In this document: piece by piece, positions 34,489 through 43,780 of the stretch | How the letters are laid out: every line of letters begins with the position of its first letter | Numbering within the stretch: position 1 is the stretch's first letter | NCBI RefSeq assembly: GCF_039621805.1 | Contig: NZ_CP155074.1 | Span: forward strand, 1,736,001 to 1,800,000 | Length of the DNA stretch: 64,000 nt | Direction: 5' to 3' | Source of the DNA: Paraburkholderia sp. PREW-6R | GTDB lineage: Bacteria > Pseudomonadota > Gammaproteobacteria > Burkholderiales > Burkholderiaceae | Translations under genes and position numbers: made by a program | The notes under the pieces: model-generated | The model's input: only the letters and a program-made list of their open reading frames with translations | Databases searched by the model: none | What the model was told of the DNA's origin: nothing

Positions 34489-36225
34489 ATGCAAACGCTA
34501 CCCATCCCGCGCCGCTTTTACCTGCTGGGCGCGCTGATTTTGTGCTCCGCTATCGTCCTGAGTTGCGGCGGTGGCAGTGGCGGAACGTCGGGCACGGCTA
34601 GCTCGGGCGGCGGCACCACGACCGGAACGGGTAGCGGCACCGGCAGCCCTGGCGGCGGGAGCGGAAGCTCGGGCGGTACGGGCAGCCCGTCGGGCGGCAC
34701 CGCCATGTCTGCTGCCGGCGACGTCGTGACCTACCACAACGATATCGCGCGCACCGGCCAGAACCTCAACGAAACCATCCTCACGCCCGCGAATGTCAAC
34801 GCAACCACGTTCGGCAAGGTCGGCTTCTTTGCGGTCGACGGCAAGGTGGATGGTCAGCCGCTGTACGTCGGCGCGCTGGCGATTGCCGGCGGCACGCATA
34901 ACGTCCTGTATGTCGTGACCGAGCACGACAGCGTCTTCGCGTTCGATGCCGACACCGGCACGCAACTGTGGAAAGCATCCGCACTCGGCGCCGGCGAAAC
35001 AACGAGCGACGACCTCGGCTGCGCGCAGATCACGCCCGAGATCGGCATCACGTCGACGCCGGTCATCGACCGCTCACGCGGGGCGCACGGCACGATCTTT
35101 GTCGTCGCGATGACGAAGGATTCCAGCGGCGGCTACCACCAGCGCGTACATGCGCTCGACCTCGCGACCGGGGCCGAACTGCTGAACGGACCCACCGAGA
35201 TCGCCGCGTCATATCCGGGTACGGGTGCGAACAGTTCGAACGGCCGCGTTGTGTTTGCGCCATCGTCCTATGCCGACCGCGCGGGGTTGCTGCTGCTAAA
35301 CGGCGTGATTTACACAACGTGGACCTCGCATTGCGACGGGGGCGCGTATACCGGCTGGATCATCGGTTACAGCGCGGACACGTTGCAGCAGACCTCCGTC
35401 CTGAACGTCACACCGAACGGTTCGGACGGTTCAGTCTGGATGAGCGGCGCCGGTCCCGCATCGGACGGCTCGTCGATCTATCTGCTCGACGCGAACGGCA
35501 CATTCGATAACACTTTCAACGCCAATGGCTTCCCTGCACAAGGCGATTTCGGCAATACGTATCTGAAACTCGGCACGACCGGTGGTCTGTCAGTCGCGGA
35601 TTATTTCGCCATGTCCAACATTGTTCAGGAATCCAACGCAGATGAAGACCTCGGCTCGGGCGGCGCGCTCGTGCTGCCGGATCTTGCGGATGCGAGCGGC
35701 GCGATTCATAGGCTCACCCTCGGAACAGGTAAAGACGACATCATTTATGTGCTCAATCGAGACTCGATGGGGAAGTTCAACGCTGCCGGCAACAACATTT
35801 ACCAGATCATTCCTGGACAGCTGACGGGTGGCGAATTCGGCATGCCGGCCTATTTCAACCAGACCGTTTATTTTGGCTCGGTCAGCGATCACCTGAAGGC
35901 GTTCACGATTACCAATGCGAGGCTGTCGGCGACCCCTTCCAGTCAGACCGCCATGACTTTTGTTTATCCGGGGACGACGCCGAGTGTATCGGCCAACGGG
36001 TCCGCCAACGGTATCGTGTGGGCGGCCGAGAATGGCAACGTTGCCGCGTTGCATGCATTTGATGCTGCCAATCTTGCCACCGAGCTGTACAACAGCAATC
36101 AGATGGGCACGCGCGACCAGTTCGGTGCGGGGAACAAGTTCATCACACCCATGATTGCGAATGGCAAGGTCTATGTCGGGACCACGAATGGCGTCGCTGT
36201 TTTTGGTCTTCTGACGAAGGGTTGA
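34489..36225 (+). CDS. Lipoprotein with PQQ-like beta-propeller repeats
   Basis: The 578-residue product starts at the ATG at 34489 (GGGGAGAACGCC before it). It has a lipoprotein signal (ALILCSAIVLSC) and then a 60-residue Gly/Ser/Thr/Pro linker. The rest reads as a quinoprotein-like propeller: VVTYHNDIARTGQNLNETIL, LYVVTEHDSVFAFDADTGTQ, LWKASALGAGE, FVVAMTKDS, VHALDLATGAELLNGP, IIYVLNRDSMGKFN and ANGKVYVGTTNGVAVFG. No cofactor ligands for a PQQ dehydrogenase are apparent, so a structural or binding role at the outer membrane is more likely than dehydrogenase activity. It stands alone between a c-di-GMP gene and a DUF1223 gene. Confidence 0.82.
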   Translation: MQTLPIPRRFYLLGALILCSAIVLSCGGGSGGTSGTASSGGGTTTGTGSGTGSPGGGSGSSGGTGSPSGGTAMSAAGDVVTYHNDIARTGQNLNETILTPANVNATTFGKVGFFAVDGKVDGQPLYVGALAIAGGTHNVLYVVTEHDSVFAFDADTGTQLWKASALGAGETTSDDLGCAQITPEIGITSTPVIDRSRGAHGTIFVVAMTKDSSGGYHQRVHALDLATGAELLNGPTEIAASYPGTGANSSNGRVVFAPSSYADRAGLLLLNGVIYTTWTSHCDGGAYTGWIIGYSADTLQQTSVLNVTPNGSDGSVWMSGAGPASDGSSIYLLDANGTFDNTFNANGFPAQGDFGNTYLKLGTTGGLSVADYFAMSNIVQESNADEDLGSGGALVLPDLADASGAIHRLTLGTGKDDIIYVLNRDSMGKFNAAGNNIYQIIPGQLTGGEFGMPAYFNQTVYFGSVSDHLKAFTITNARLSATPSSQTAMTFVYPGTTPSVSANGSANGIVWAAENGNVAALHAFDAANLATELYNSNQMGTRDQFGAGNKFITPMIANGKVYVGTTNGVAVFGLLTKG

Positions 36226-36765
36226 TGCCGGGTTCATGCGTTGGCTCAGTTCGCCCTGAGACGGAATCCACATGAAGCGACCAAGCGGCCGAAGCCGCTG
36301 AATTCAGCCGATTTTCAGCCAGTCCGGCGAGTCTTCGCTGCGTCGATGCAAGCGCGCGGCAAGTCCGCGACCGCGGTCCGCGCCATGACAGCCGGTCCCG
36401 TACCGTCGAAGCGACATTTTTTTCAGCGAAAGGCCGCCTACCTGTAACCGGCAGCGCCTATCGAACGAACTCATTTCACCTACCCACTCACGCTCGTCGA
36501 TACCGCCGATGTCGATTCACTTTTCATGACCCATGTGTGGCCGCTGCTGCCATGATCTGCGGCCGCTTCTCGCGATTTGTGAGGCGCTCGACCGGCTGGA
36601 CATCGAGCGCGCTCTGCGGACGCCCCGGCGTATCTGGGCATCTTTAACGAGGACCTCAGCAATAGCAACTGAAAGTATTCATCACACTTGTCCGGTTCGC
36701 TCCAACAGTAGCCTGCTCGCGCTGAAGAGCGGAACACCATAACGGTCGCTTTCTGGAGTCAGAAT
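36226..36765. other. Intergenic stretch, no supported gene
   Basis: About 540 bases precede the DUF1223 gene. Short frames on both strands do not resemble proteins convincingly. A stretch around 36533-36690 has MCGR-like starts in two frames that recall SRAP peptidases, but no frame continues into the family. Confidence 0.4.
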
Positions 36766-37485
36766 ATGCTGCCCCGCATTCTTACTGCCTTGATTGCAAG
36801 CGCCGCGGCGCTGCTCTCCTGCCATGCTTTCGCTGACGAACTGCGTCCGGTCGTCGTTGAACTATTCACCTCCGAGGGCTGTTCCTCCTGCCCGCCGGCG
36901 GATCGCCTGCTTTCTGAACTGAGTGACACGCGCACCGACGTTCTGCCGCTGGCGTTTCATGTCACCTACTGGAATCGGCTCGGCTGGAAAGACCCGTTTT
37001 CGTTAGAGGCCGCCGATGCACGGCAGGCCCGATACGCGCAACGGTTTCGTGGCTTCGAGTACACGCCCGAAATGGTTGTCGATGGAAAAGCCGATCTGGT
37101 CGGATCCGATCGCAGTGCGGCGGCCATGGCTATCGCGCATGCCAGGGCCGATGGGATGACGGCCGCGACGGTCCACGCCACACAGTCCAATCATGGCGTT
37201 TCGGTATCCATTGGCCGTGGCGTCGGACGCGCGCATGTGCTGCTGATCGGCTACGACGCCCGTCACGTCACCGCGGTCGGCCGCGGCGAGAACGCAGGCC
37301 ATACGCTCACCGAATCGAACGTCGTGCGCAGCATCATGGACATAGGTCAGTGGTCCGGCGCGGCGCTGACGTTGCGTGCCGATGCCGTTGCCGGCGAACA
37401 TCAGGTCGTACTCCTCGAGGCCGACGACGATGCGATCGTAGGCGCCGCAACCGTGAGCAACACGGCCGATGCCCCTGCTCAGTGA
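36766..37485 (+). CDS. Exported DUF1223 thioredoxin-like protein
   Basis: The 239-residue product has a signal peptide (ILTALIASAAALLSCHAFAD). The DUF1223 core follows: VVVELFTSEGCSSCPPADRL, a CxxC-type pair in a thioredoxin-like fold, LAFHVTYWNRLGWKDPFS and YTPEMVVDGKADLVGSDR. A periplasmic thiol or redox role is likely from the fold, but the family function has not been defined. TCTGGAGTCAGAAT precedes the ATG. Confidence 0.87.
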   Translation: MLPRILTALIASAAALLSCHAFADELRPVVVELFTSEGCSSCPPADRLLSELSDTRTDVLPLAFHVTYWNRLGWKDPFSLEAADARQARYAQRFRGFEYTPEMVVDGKADLVGSDRSAAAMAIAHARADGMTAATVHATQSNHGVSVSIGRGVGRAHVLLIGYDARHVTAVGRGENAGHTLTESNVVRSIMDIGQWSGAALTLRADAVAGEHQVVLLEADDDAIVGAATVSNTADAPAQ

Positions 37486-37817
37486 GCGGCGGGCGTTGTT
37501 CGACGGCGCATTCTCCGCGGCCGGCGTGTCTATTGATCAGCAGTTCGAGAACGCGAACGGCTTGCGGGTACATGGTGCGGGACTGCTCAGGCACGTTTGC
37601 GTTGCATTGATACCACTGATTCGCCGGGCAATCGCGATCGTATTGCGTTCAAACGCCCCGCAAACCCTTGTCGCGCTTCGATTGCTTACGATTTATGACA
37701 AATTATTGCTGTTATTGCAAAGGAAAACATCTCCCTGAAAGCGTTTGTTTGACCGCTCACTTTTTTATACTCGCGGCGATTCTCACCCCCTATCGTTAAC
37801 AAAGCCCGAGTCAATCT
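37486..37817 (+). promoter_or_regulatory. Intergenic region with probable porin promoter
   Basis: The 330 bases before the porin gene are AT-rich relative to the surroundings. A -10-like TATACT is at 37766-37771, 46 bases before the ATG. The -35 region is weak (TTTGTT, 16 bases upstream). A long leader of about 40 bases is usual for porin mRNAs. No protein-coding frame is convincing here. Confidence 0.4.
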
Positions 37818-38999
37818 ATGAAGAAAATCTCCTTCGCCCTCGCCGTCTCCGCGCTTGCCGCATCAACCGCCCATGCGCAGAGTTCGGTGACCCTCTATGG
37901 TCTGATCGATGCCGGCATTGCCTATACGAACAATGTTCAGAATGGCACCGCCAGCCACGGTAGCTCGCGCGTCGCACTTGCAAGCGGCAATATCAGCGGC
38001 AGCCGCTTCGGCCTTCGCGGTGCGGAAGATCTCGGCGGCGGCCTGAAGGCTATCTTCGTGCTCGAGAACGGCTTCAACGTCAACAACGGCGCTTTGGGCC
38101 AGGGCGGCCGCATGTTCGGCCGTCAAGCGTTCGTCGGCCTGAGCACCGCACAATATGGCACCGTGACGATGGGGCGCCAGTATGACTCGATGGTCGACTT
38201 CGTCGCGCCGCTGTCCGGCACGGCGGGCACGTTCGGCGACTCGGGCTTCGCGCACGTATACGACAACGACAACCTGCAACATACAGTCCGCTTGAGCAAC
38301 TCGGTGAAGTTCACGAGTGTCGATTACGCCGGCTTCAAGTTCGGCGGCGTGTACGCGTTCAGCAATAGCACCAGCTTCGCGGTCGACCGCGCGTACAGCG
38401 CCGGCGCAAGCTACAACAATGGCCCGCTGCGACTCGCCGCCGCCTATCTCCAGATCAACGGCTCCGGGGCGGCAAGCAGCCCGGCCGGAGCGGTCAATCA
38501 GAACGTCGCGGCTGACCCGAGCGAGTTCAAGTCGACCGCGGGCGGCGGCAACCTGACGGCGGATGTGCAGCGCACGGCCGGTGCCGGCATCGGTTATACG
38601 TTCGGCCCGGCAGCGGTGAACTTCGTCTATACGCACAGCCAGTACCAGAATACGTCCGCATTCGGCCTGAACCCGGTGGGCGGTTCAACCCACTTCGACA
38701 ACTATGAACTGAACGTCAAGTACGCACTCACGCCGGCGCTGAGTCTCGGCCTGATGGACACTTTCACGGACGGTCATCTGAACGGTGTGAGCAAGTCGAA
38801 CATCGGCTCCGATCCGAAGTGGAACCAGGTCAACGCGATTGCGCGCTATTCGCTGTCGAAGCGCACGGAAGTGTATGGTGAAGCAATGTACCAGCATGCG
38901 ATCGGTAACAAGAACACTGCAGTGATGTACAACGCCGGCGGTAACTCCGCGACGAGCAATCAGGTGATGGGGGCTGTCGGCATCCTGACCCGCTTCTAA
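37818..38999 (+). CDS. Burkholderia-type general porin
   Basis: The 393-residue outer-membrane protein has a signal peptide (KKISFALAVSALAASTAHAQ) and the Gram-negative porin (OmpC-like) pattern. The mature start SSVTLYGLIDAGIAYTNN, SGSRFGLRGAEDLGGGLKAI, GRQAFVGLSTAQYGTVTMGR and a final Phe (MGAVGILTRF) are typical of a 16-stranded trimeric barrel. It permits diffusion of small solutes. A Gly/Ser/Ala-rich extracellular loop (GSGAASSPAGAVNQNVAADP) is the variable part. No second gene is linked. Confidence 0.94.
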   Translation: MKKISFALAVSALAASTAHAQSSVTLYGLIDAGIAYTNNVQNGTASHGSSRVALASGNISGSRFGLRGAEDLGGGLKAIFVLENGFNVNNGALGQGGRMFGRQAFVGLSTAQYGTVTMGRQYDSMVDFVAPLSGTAGTFGDSGFAHVYDNDNLQHTVRLSNSVKFTSVDYAGFKFGGVYAFSNSTSFAVDRAYSAGASYNNGPLRLAAAYLQINGSGAASSPAGAVNQNVAADPSEFKSTAGGGNLTADVQRTAGAGIGYTFGPAAVNFVYTHSQYQNTSAFGLNPVGGSTHFDNYELNVKYALTPALSLGLMDTFTDGHLNGVSKSNIGSDPKWNQVNAIARYSLSKRTEVYGEAMYQHAIGNKNTAVMYNAGGNSATSNQVMGAVGILTRF

Positions 39000-39019
39000 G
39001 GAAGCCTGACGGAGATTCA

Positions 39020-39073
39020 ATCCTGTGTGTGCGCACAGGATCACTACGCGCCGGCAAAGCACCGCCGGCGCGT
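39020..39073. terminator. Two consecutive hairpins between convergent genes
   Basis: ATCCTGTG/CACAGGAT at 39020-39041 and a perfect ten-base-pair stem ACGCGCCGGC/GCCGGCGCGT at 39046-39073 lie between the stop of the porin gene and the stop of the opposite GAF-GGDEF gene. They are not followed by long T-tracts. They probably form a two-sided terminator. Confidence 0.45.
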
Positions 39074-39147
39074 CGGATTGTTCGGAGAAAGTCGCGTAGG
39101 CGAAAGTCTCAGCGGACCGTCGCTCCGTATGCACTGCGCCCGCTACA

Positions 39148-40125
39148 TCAACCGCGTCGAGCGGCTTCCCCTCTTGTGCCCTTGTGCGCATACATGTCGA
39201 GATCGCTTTCGACGAGCAGGTCGATGACCGATTGGTGCCGCTGCGGATCGAATTGCGCCTGTCCCACGCTGAAGCGGATTTCGTACCTGTGCGGCGATCC
39301 AGCATGAGCCGCCGCGAGGGTGTCGCGCAGACGTTTGAGCGCACGATGGGTATCTTCATCGTTGGCATCTGTCAGAAGCACGACGAATTCGTCGCCGCCG
39401 AGTCGACCGATTACATCGCTGTCGCGGAGCGCGGCACGTAGCGCATCGGCGAAGGTCACGAGCGCGCGGTCGCCTTCGGCGTGCCCATACGTGTCGTTGA
39501 TCTGCTTGAAGCTGTCGAGGTCAAAGAACAACAGCGACGCGTGCCGCCCCAGACGCTTGCAGACGTGCAACGTTTGTTGCGCGAGCGCTTCGAAGCCGCG
39601 CCGGTTGACCAGTAGCGTGAGGTCGTCGACGGTGGCGAGTTCGATCGCCGCAATTTCCCGTTCCACGATCTTCGCCAGGTCGCGCAAAAGTCCGCACTCT
39701 TCGCTCCCGAATGCTCGCGGATGCGTATCGATCACACACAGCGTGCCGACTTTGCTACCGTTCGGTGCAGTCAGCGGCTGCCCGGCATAGAAGCGAATGC
39801 CGGGCGTACCCGTGACGAGCGGATTGTCATGAAAGCGCGCGTCGTTGCGTGCGTCGGGAATCACCAGAACGTCAGTGTGCAATATCGCGTGCCCGCAAAA
39901 GGAGATGTCGCGCGCCGTCTGTGCGACGTTCAAGCCCATACACGACTTGAACCACTGCCGGTTCTCGTCGACGAGACTGACAAGCGCGATCGGCACATTG
40001 AACAGGCGACGTGCGATTCGCGTCAGCCGGTCAAATCGTTCCTCTCCGGGCGTGTCTAACAGTCGGAGCGCACGCAGCGTCGCGAGGCGCACAGGTTCGT
40101 TACTGGGTAGGGGCGCGGCAAGCAT
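39148..40125 (-). CDS. GAF-GGDEF diguanylate cyclase
   Basis: The 325-residue soluble protein has a GAF domain over about residues 25-160 (NVPIALVSLVDENRQWFKSC, ISFCGHAILHTDVLVIPDAR, FYAGQPLTAPNGSKVGTLCV) and a C-terminal GGDEF domain (DLTLLVNRRGFEALAQQ, FFDLDSFKQINDTYGHAEGD, GRLGGDEFVVLL). An RDSD sits five residues before GGDEF, matching the RxxD product-inhibition site, so it should be an active, feedback-inhibited c-di-GMP synthase. The GAF domain has the Cys and His residues common in this GAF-GGDEF subgroup. The signal is unknown. Confidence 0.92.
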   Translation of the reverse strand: MLAAPLPSNEPVRLATLRALRLLDTPGEERFDRLTRIARRLFNVPIALVSLVDENRQWFKSCMGLNVAQTARDISFCGHAILHTDVLVIPDARNDARFHDNPLVTGTPGIRFYAGQPLTAPNGSKVGTLCVIDTHPRAFGSEECGLLRDLAKIVEREIAAIELATVDDLTLLVNRRGFEALAQQTLHVCKRLGRHASLLFFDLDSFKQINDTYGHAEGDRALVTFADALRAALRDSDVIGRLGGDEFVVLLTDANDEDTHRALKRLRDTLAAAHAGSPHRYEIRFSVGQAQFDPQRHQSVIDLLVESDLDMYAHKGTRGEAARRG

Positions 40126-40290
40126 AACAGTGTCTCGGTTCTAACTAACAGGCTGTTTAATCGGAATGCCCCATAAACAGGGTTTGAGAGACCGGCGCTA
40201 TCGATATCGCGTTCATAACGCCGTAACGCCGGGCCAAGAGCGGGTATGGATCGCATGACGAATCAGCAAGCGCCCGGATCGCTTCACGCA

Positions 40291-41919
40291 CTACCGCCCG
40301 ACGGTTAGCGAAGCCAGCAACTTCAGCAGGCTGTCGATATTGACCGGTTTGACGAAGTGATAGTCGAAGCCCGCCGCCTGCGCGCGCAGTTTGTCCCCGG
40401 TCTGACCGTAGCCCGTGATCGCGATTAGCAGCGGCTTCCTGTCGCCTTGACGGCGCAGTTGCTTCGCCAGCTCATAGCCGTCGATATCCGGCAAACCGAT
40501 GTCGAGCAACGCCACGTCCGGAGCGAACAGCGGCGCGGCTTCGAGCGCTTCGGCGGACGAATAGGCGACGCGGGTCGCGTGTCCTTCGGATCGGCACAAC
40601 ATTGCGAGGGCATCGGCCGCGTCTCGGTTGTCGTCGACCACGAGCATGTGCAACGCGGTCTTGGCAAGCCCCTGCTGCGGCTCCAGGCGGTCGACCGCCA
40701 CATGGCGCTCGTGGTGATGAAGCCGCGGCAGGCGCACGGTCACCGTGGTGCCCAGATTGCGGCCGGCGCTATACACACAGATCGTGCCTTGATGCATCTC
40801 GACCAGCTTCTTGACCAGCGACAGCCCGATCCCGAGGCCGCCGCTCGAACGATCGAGCGTGCGTTCGCCTTGCGAGAACAGCTCGAAGATTTTCGGCAAC
40901 AGTTCGGCCGAAATGCCAGTGCCGGTGTCCTGCGTGACAATCGAAACCGATTCGTCATCGGCTTCGACGTTCACGGTGATTTCACCGTGCTCGGGCGTGT
41001 ACTTGCTTGCGTTGCTCAGAATGTTGACGACAATCTGCGAGATCCGCGTGATGTCGCCGTTCACCCAAAGAGCCGCATCGCACACGTTCACGTGCAGGTG
41101 CTGATGACGCGCTTCGGCGATCGCCGCGACCGACTCGACCGCGTGATAGACGGCGGTGCCCACCAGCACCGGTTCGAGTTGGAGCACGATGCGCCCTTGC
41201 GTGATGCGCGACACCTCGACCAGATCATCAACGATGCGGGTCATGTGTTCGACCTGACGGCGCATCATGTCGATCAACTCGGGCGAGCAGTTTCCCCCGT
41301 CCGGGCGTTTGTCGAGCAACGCGAGCGCCGTGCGTAGCGGCGCGAGCGGATTGCGCAGCTCGTGCGCAAGCATTGCGAGGAATTCTTCCTTGCGACAGTC
41401 CGTTTCCCGCAACCTCAAGTTAAGCTGCTTGCGCTGCGCGAGGTCGATCAGCGCAATCTGGCGGCGTAGATCCGCTTCCGCCTTTTCTGCCGACAAGGCG
41501 TTCCGGGCGCTCGCCATCCTTCGGGTTGCCGCGGTCAGGGAGCGCGAAATCCGGCTTAACGGAAACAGTTGGGCACCTGGCTCCAACGAGCCACGCCCCG
41601 AATGCGCGCACTGGCGTTGCGCCTTTACCATGCCGCCAATCAGGCCGTCACCGTCGGCCTCGTCCGTCCTGCGCTCCGACGCAGTCCCGGGTGAATGGTT
41701 CGGCGCAGGCCGACCTGAGACGAAGAAAGCCGGCCGGGGCCCGACGACGAGCAAGCCTCGTCGTTCGAGCGTGTAGTAAGCCCGGAAGACGGTTGAAGGG
41801 CTCACGCGGTACGACCTGCTCGCCTCGCGCACGGACGGAAGCCGCGCACCAGGCTCAAGCGCACCGATGGCAATCAGGTTTTCGAACTCCGTCGCCAGCT
41901 GGAGATAGCGCTTCATCAT
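40291..41919 (-). CDS. GntR-type winged helix fused to a hybrid histidine kinase-receiver
   Basis: The 542-residue product has an unusual order of domains. Residues 1-68 are a GntR winged helix (LEPGARLPSVREASRSYRVS, PSTVFRAYYTLERRGLL). A Ser/Arg-rich linker and coiled coil (about 140-175) follow. Then come HisKA (EEFLAMLAHELRNPLAPL, His186), HATPase (VVNILSNASKYTPEHGEI, DTGTGISAELLPKIFELFSQ, SSGGLGIGLSLVKKLVEMH) and a receiver domain (MLVVDDNRDAADALAMLC, LLDIGLPDIDGYEL with Asp473, Lys524 in HFVKPVN). All catalytic residues for autophosphorylation and phosphotransfer are present, and no membrane segment is seen. It is downstream of the degenerate EAL gene by 57 bases. A DNA-binding kinase acting as both sensor and regulator is the plain reading. 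Confidence 0.85.
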   Translation of the reverse strand: MMKRYLQLATEFENLIAIGALEPGARLPSVREASRSYRVSPSTVFRAYYTLERRGLLVVGPRPAFFVSGRPAPNHSPGTASERRTDEADGDGLIGGMVKAQRQCAHSGRGSLEPGAQLFPLSRISRSLTAATRRMASARNALSAEKAEADLRRQIALIDLAQRKQLNLRLRETDCRKEEFLAMLAHELRNPLAPLRTALALLDKRPDGGNCSPELIDMMRRQVEHMTRIVDDLVEVSRITQGRIVLQLEPVLVGTAVYHAVESVAAIAEARHQHLHVNVCDAALWVNGDITRISQIVVNILSNASKYTPEHGEITVNVEADDESVSIVTQDTGTGISAELLPKIFELFSQGERTLDRSSGGLGIGLSLVKKLVEMHQGTICVYSAGRNLGTTVTVRLPRLHHHERHVAVDRLEPQQGLAKTALHMLVVDDNRDAADALAMLCRSEGHATRVAYSSAEALEAAPLFAPDVALLDIGLPDIDGYELAKQLRRQGDRKPLLIAITGYGQTGDKLRAQAAGFDYHFVKPVNIDSLLKLLASLTVGR

Positions 41920-41976
41920 TAAACTTACCAGGGAAATAGGGCTGCCCAGACCTGCCGCGGTTGCGGGTGAAACGCC

Positions 41977-43539
41977 TCATACGGAATGTCGGATCCACCA
42001 GCCCCGCGTCGTCCACGCTCCCGCCTCGGCCGAAGATGGTGCGTTCGCGGCCCCGAGAAAAGCCTTCAACCCGCTGGCACCGAGTGCACGGCTATAGAAG
42101 AACCCTTGACCAAACTCGGCAAGGCTTGCCCGCGCGATGTTGTGGTGCGCCGCGTGCTCAATGCCTTCCACAACCACCATGGCGCCCATCTCGTGGCCCA
42201 TGCTCGTCAACGCACTCAACTGTCTGGAGCGCTCATCGGCATCCATTGCCAGCACCTCCCTGTCGATCTTCACCATCTCGAAGCGCATGTCTGCCGGCAG
42301 TTCAGGTCCGACGTCAGTACGACTCGTGGCCGACAGCGCAAAACGCAGTCCTCTGTTGCGCGCCTGGGCCATGATCGGGGTGAGACGTTTTCTGAATTTC
42401 ATCGCGCTGCCCGCTCCGACCTTCAGTACCAGGAGCGGCAGACCAATTGAGCCGACATCCCCCAGGTCCGCGATGAAGGCGGAACTCATCAGGTAAGAAG
42501 CAGGAGCATTAATGGCCACGAAAAGCGATTTCGGCGCGCCGATTTCCCGCAACTCCTGAGCGGCGCGTGACACGACGAATTGCGTCATCGGTCCAATCAA
42601 ACTGCTGTTCTCAATGAACTGCATATAGTGAGCGGGGCCGAGCGCGCCGTATTGCGGGTTGTCCCATCGCAAGAACGCTTCGACGCCGGCGCACGTGCGC
42701 CGCCTGACGTTCACGATCGGTTGGTACTCGACATGGAACTCGCCGCGACGCAGCCCTGCACGCGCAGCACGCAGCAGCGACTCGTCGTAGCGAAACCACC
42801 TTTTCTTGAGCGCCCAACCCGCCACGACGATCAAAACCGCCAGCAGGATCGGCCACCATACAAAGCGCAAGATGTTCCATACCGGGAAACGCTGCGTAGC
42901 CGTGCTCGGCGACGGCGAAACCGACGCAGCGGTGCCGGTGCCGATCGAAGTCGGCAAGGTGCTTGCTTCGCAACCTTTTCCCTGCAAGCAATCCGGAGGC
43001 GGCATTGTTGGTGATTCAGGCGACTGCTCCACCCGGTCAATCCGCAAGACGACAGGGATCGCTGCGCCGGAGGCCGGGGGGCCGCCTGCCACTGTCACCG
43101 GGTGCGCGCTGATTGGCCATGGCAGTTGCGTGAGCAGCGTCACCGCGACCGGCACCGAACTGTCCGTTGCAGCAGCGTCGTCGGTGGCTTCGGCAAGCGT
43201 ATCGTCGAGCGAATCGCAAGTAATAGCCTGGGGAGGCGTCGGGCCGGCGACCGGCCCCGCAATGGCAGCAGGAACAAGCGGCAGCGGCGCAATGGACACG
43301 CAGGCTGAGCCAAAGTAAATGGGCGGGGCCGGCGGACCAGCGAGCCAGTCCGTCATTTGCTGCCAGACGTTGCGCTCAGACGAAAGACTGCGGCTCGAAT
43401 CCGCTTCGGGCGGCCCTGCAAAAGCGAGCGAGCTGCCTGCGCAGACGACGAGGACGATTGCGAACCTTCGACGCGAGGCATAAGTGAACGCGATGGAAGT
43501 GCTGCGCCTGACTGATGTTACCGGAGACCCGAATGCCAT
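41977..43539 (-). CDS. Membrane protein with degenerate EAL domain
   Basis: The 520-residue product starts at the ATG at 43539; a TTG at 43662 is an alternative. A signal or membrane anchor (FAIVLVVCAGSSLAFAG) is followed by ~190 residues rich in Pro, Ala and Thr with several Cys, probably periplasmic, then a membrane helix (WWPILLAVLIVVAGWALKKR) and a cytoplasmic EAL-like domain. That domain has EYQPIVNV, VEAFLRW, AINAPASYL, VKIDREVL and VVEGIEH. Where active enzymes have ELTE and DDFGTG it reads LKVGAG and SATSRTDVG, so metal-binding acids are lost. It is likely a c-di-GMP binder or an inactive partner. It is upstream of the GntR-kinase and divergent from MocR. Confidence 0.82.
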   Translation of the reverse strand: MAFGSPVTSVRRSTSIAFTYASRRRFAIVLVVCAGSSLAFAGPPEADSSRSLSSERNVWQQMTDWLAGPPAPPIYFGSACVSIAPLPLVPAAIAGPVAGPTPPQAITCDSLDDTLAEATDDAAATDSSVPVAVTLLTQLPWPISAHPVTVAGGPPASGAAIPVVLRIDRVEQSPESPTMPPPDCLQGKGCEASTLPTSIGTGTAASVSPSPSTATQRFPVWNILRFVWWPILLAVLIVVAGWALKKRWFRYDESLLRAARAGLRRGEFHVEYQPIVNVRRRTCAGVEAFLRWDNPQYGALGPAHYMQFIENSSLIGPMTQFVVSRAAQELREIGAPKSLFVAINAPASYLMSSAFIADLGDVGSIGLPLLVLKVGAGSAMKFRKRLTPIMAQARNRGLRFALSATSRTDVGPELPADMRFEMVKIDREVLAMDADERSRQLSALTSMGHEMGAMVVVEGIEHAAHHNIARASLAEFGQGFFYSRALGASGLKAFLGAANAPSSAEAGAWTTRGWWIRHSV

Positions 43540-43780
43540 TAATTCATCGCTAAAAGAATTGGCCTGCAAATCGTTATCGATTGGACCGTTACGCGTAGGC
43601 GAAACATCGAAAGGAGTGGAACCGGTCTGCGCCGCACTTTGCCAGCGTGTGTGCGTCCACAATAGAAGCAGATTGCAAAAGAAATGCCGTATCAGCTTGA
43701 AAAACGGCTATCTTCTATAGAGGATGGGTATGCTGGCGGCGCGGACCCGACGCCAGCGCGTGTCCTGCAAGGAGTACGCG

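Noticed and set aside
36533..36742. Frame beginning MCGR, recalling SRAP (SOS-associated peptidase) proteins
   Set aside because: Only the first four residues fit. The rest does not continue into the family in any frame, so even a pseudogene call is not supported.
37469..37738. 89-codon frame between DUF1223 and porin genes
   Set aside because: It overlaps the DUF1223 stop, has no ribosome site and no recognisable features.
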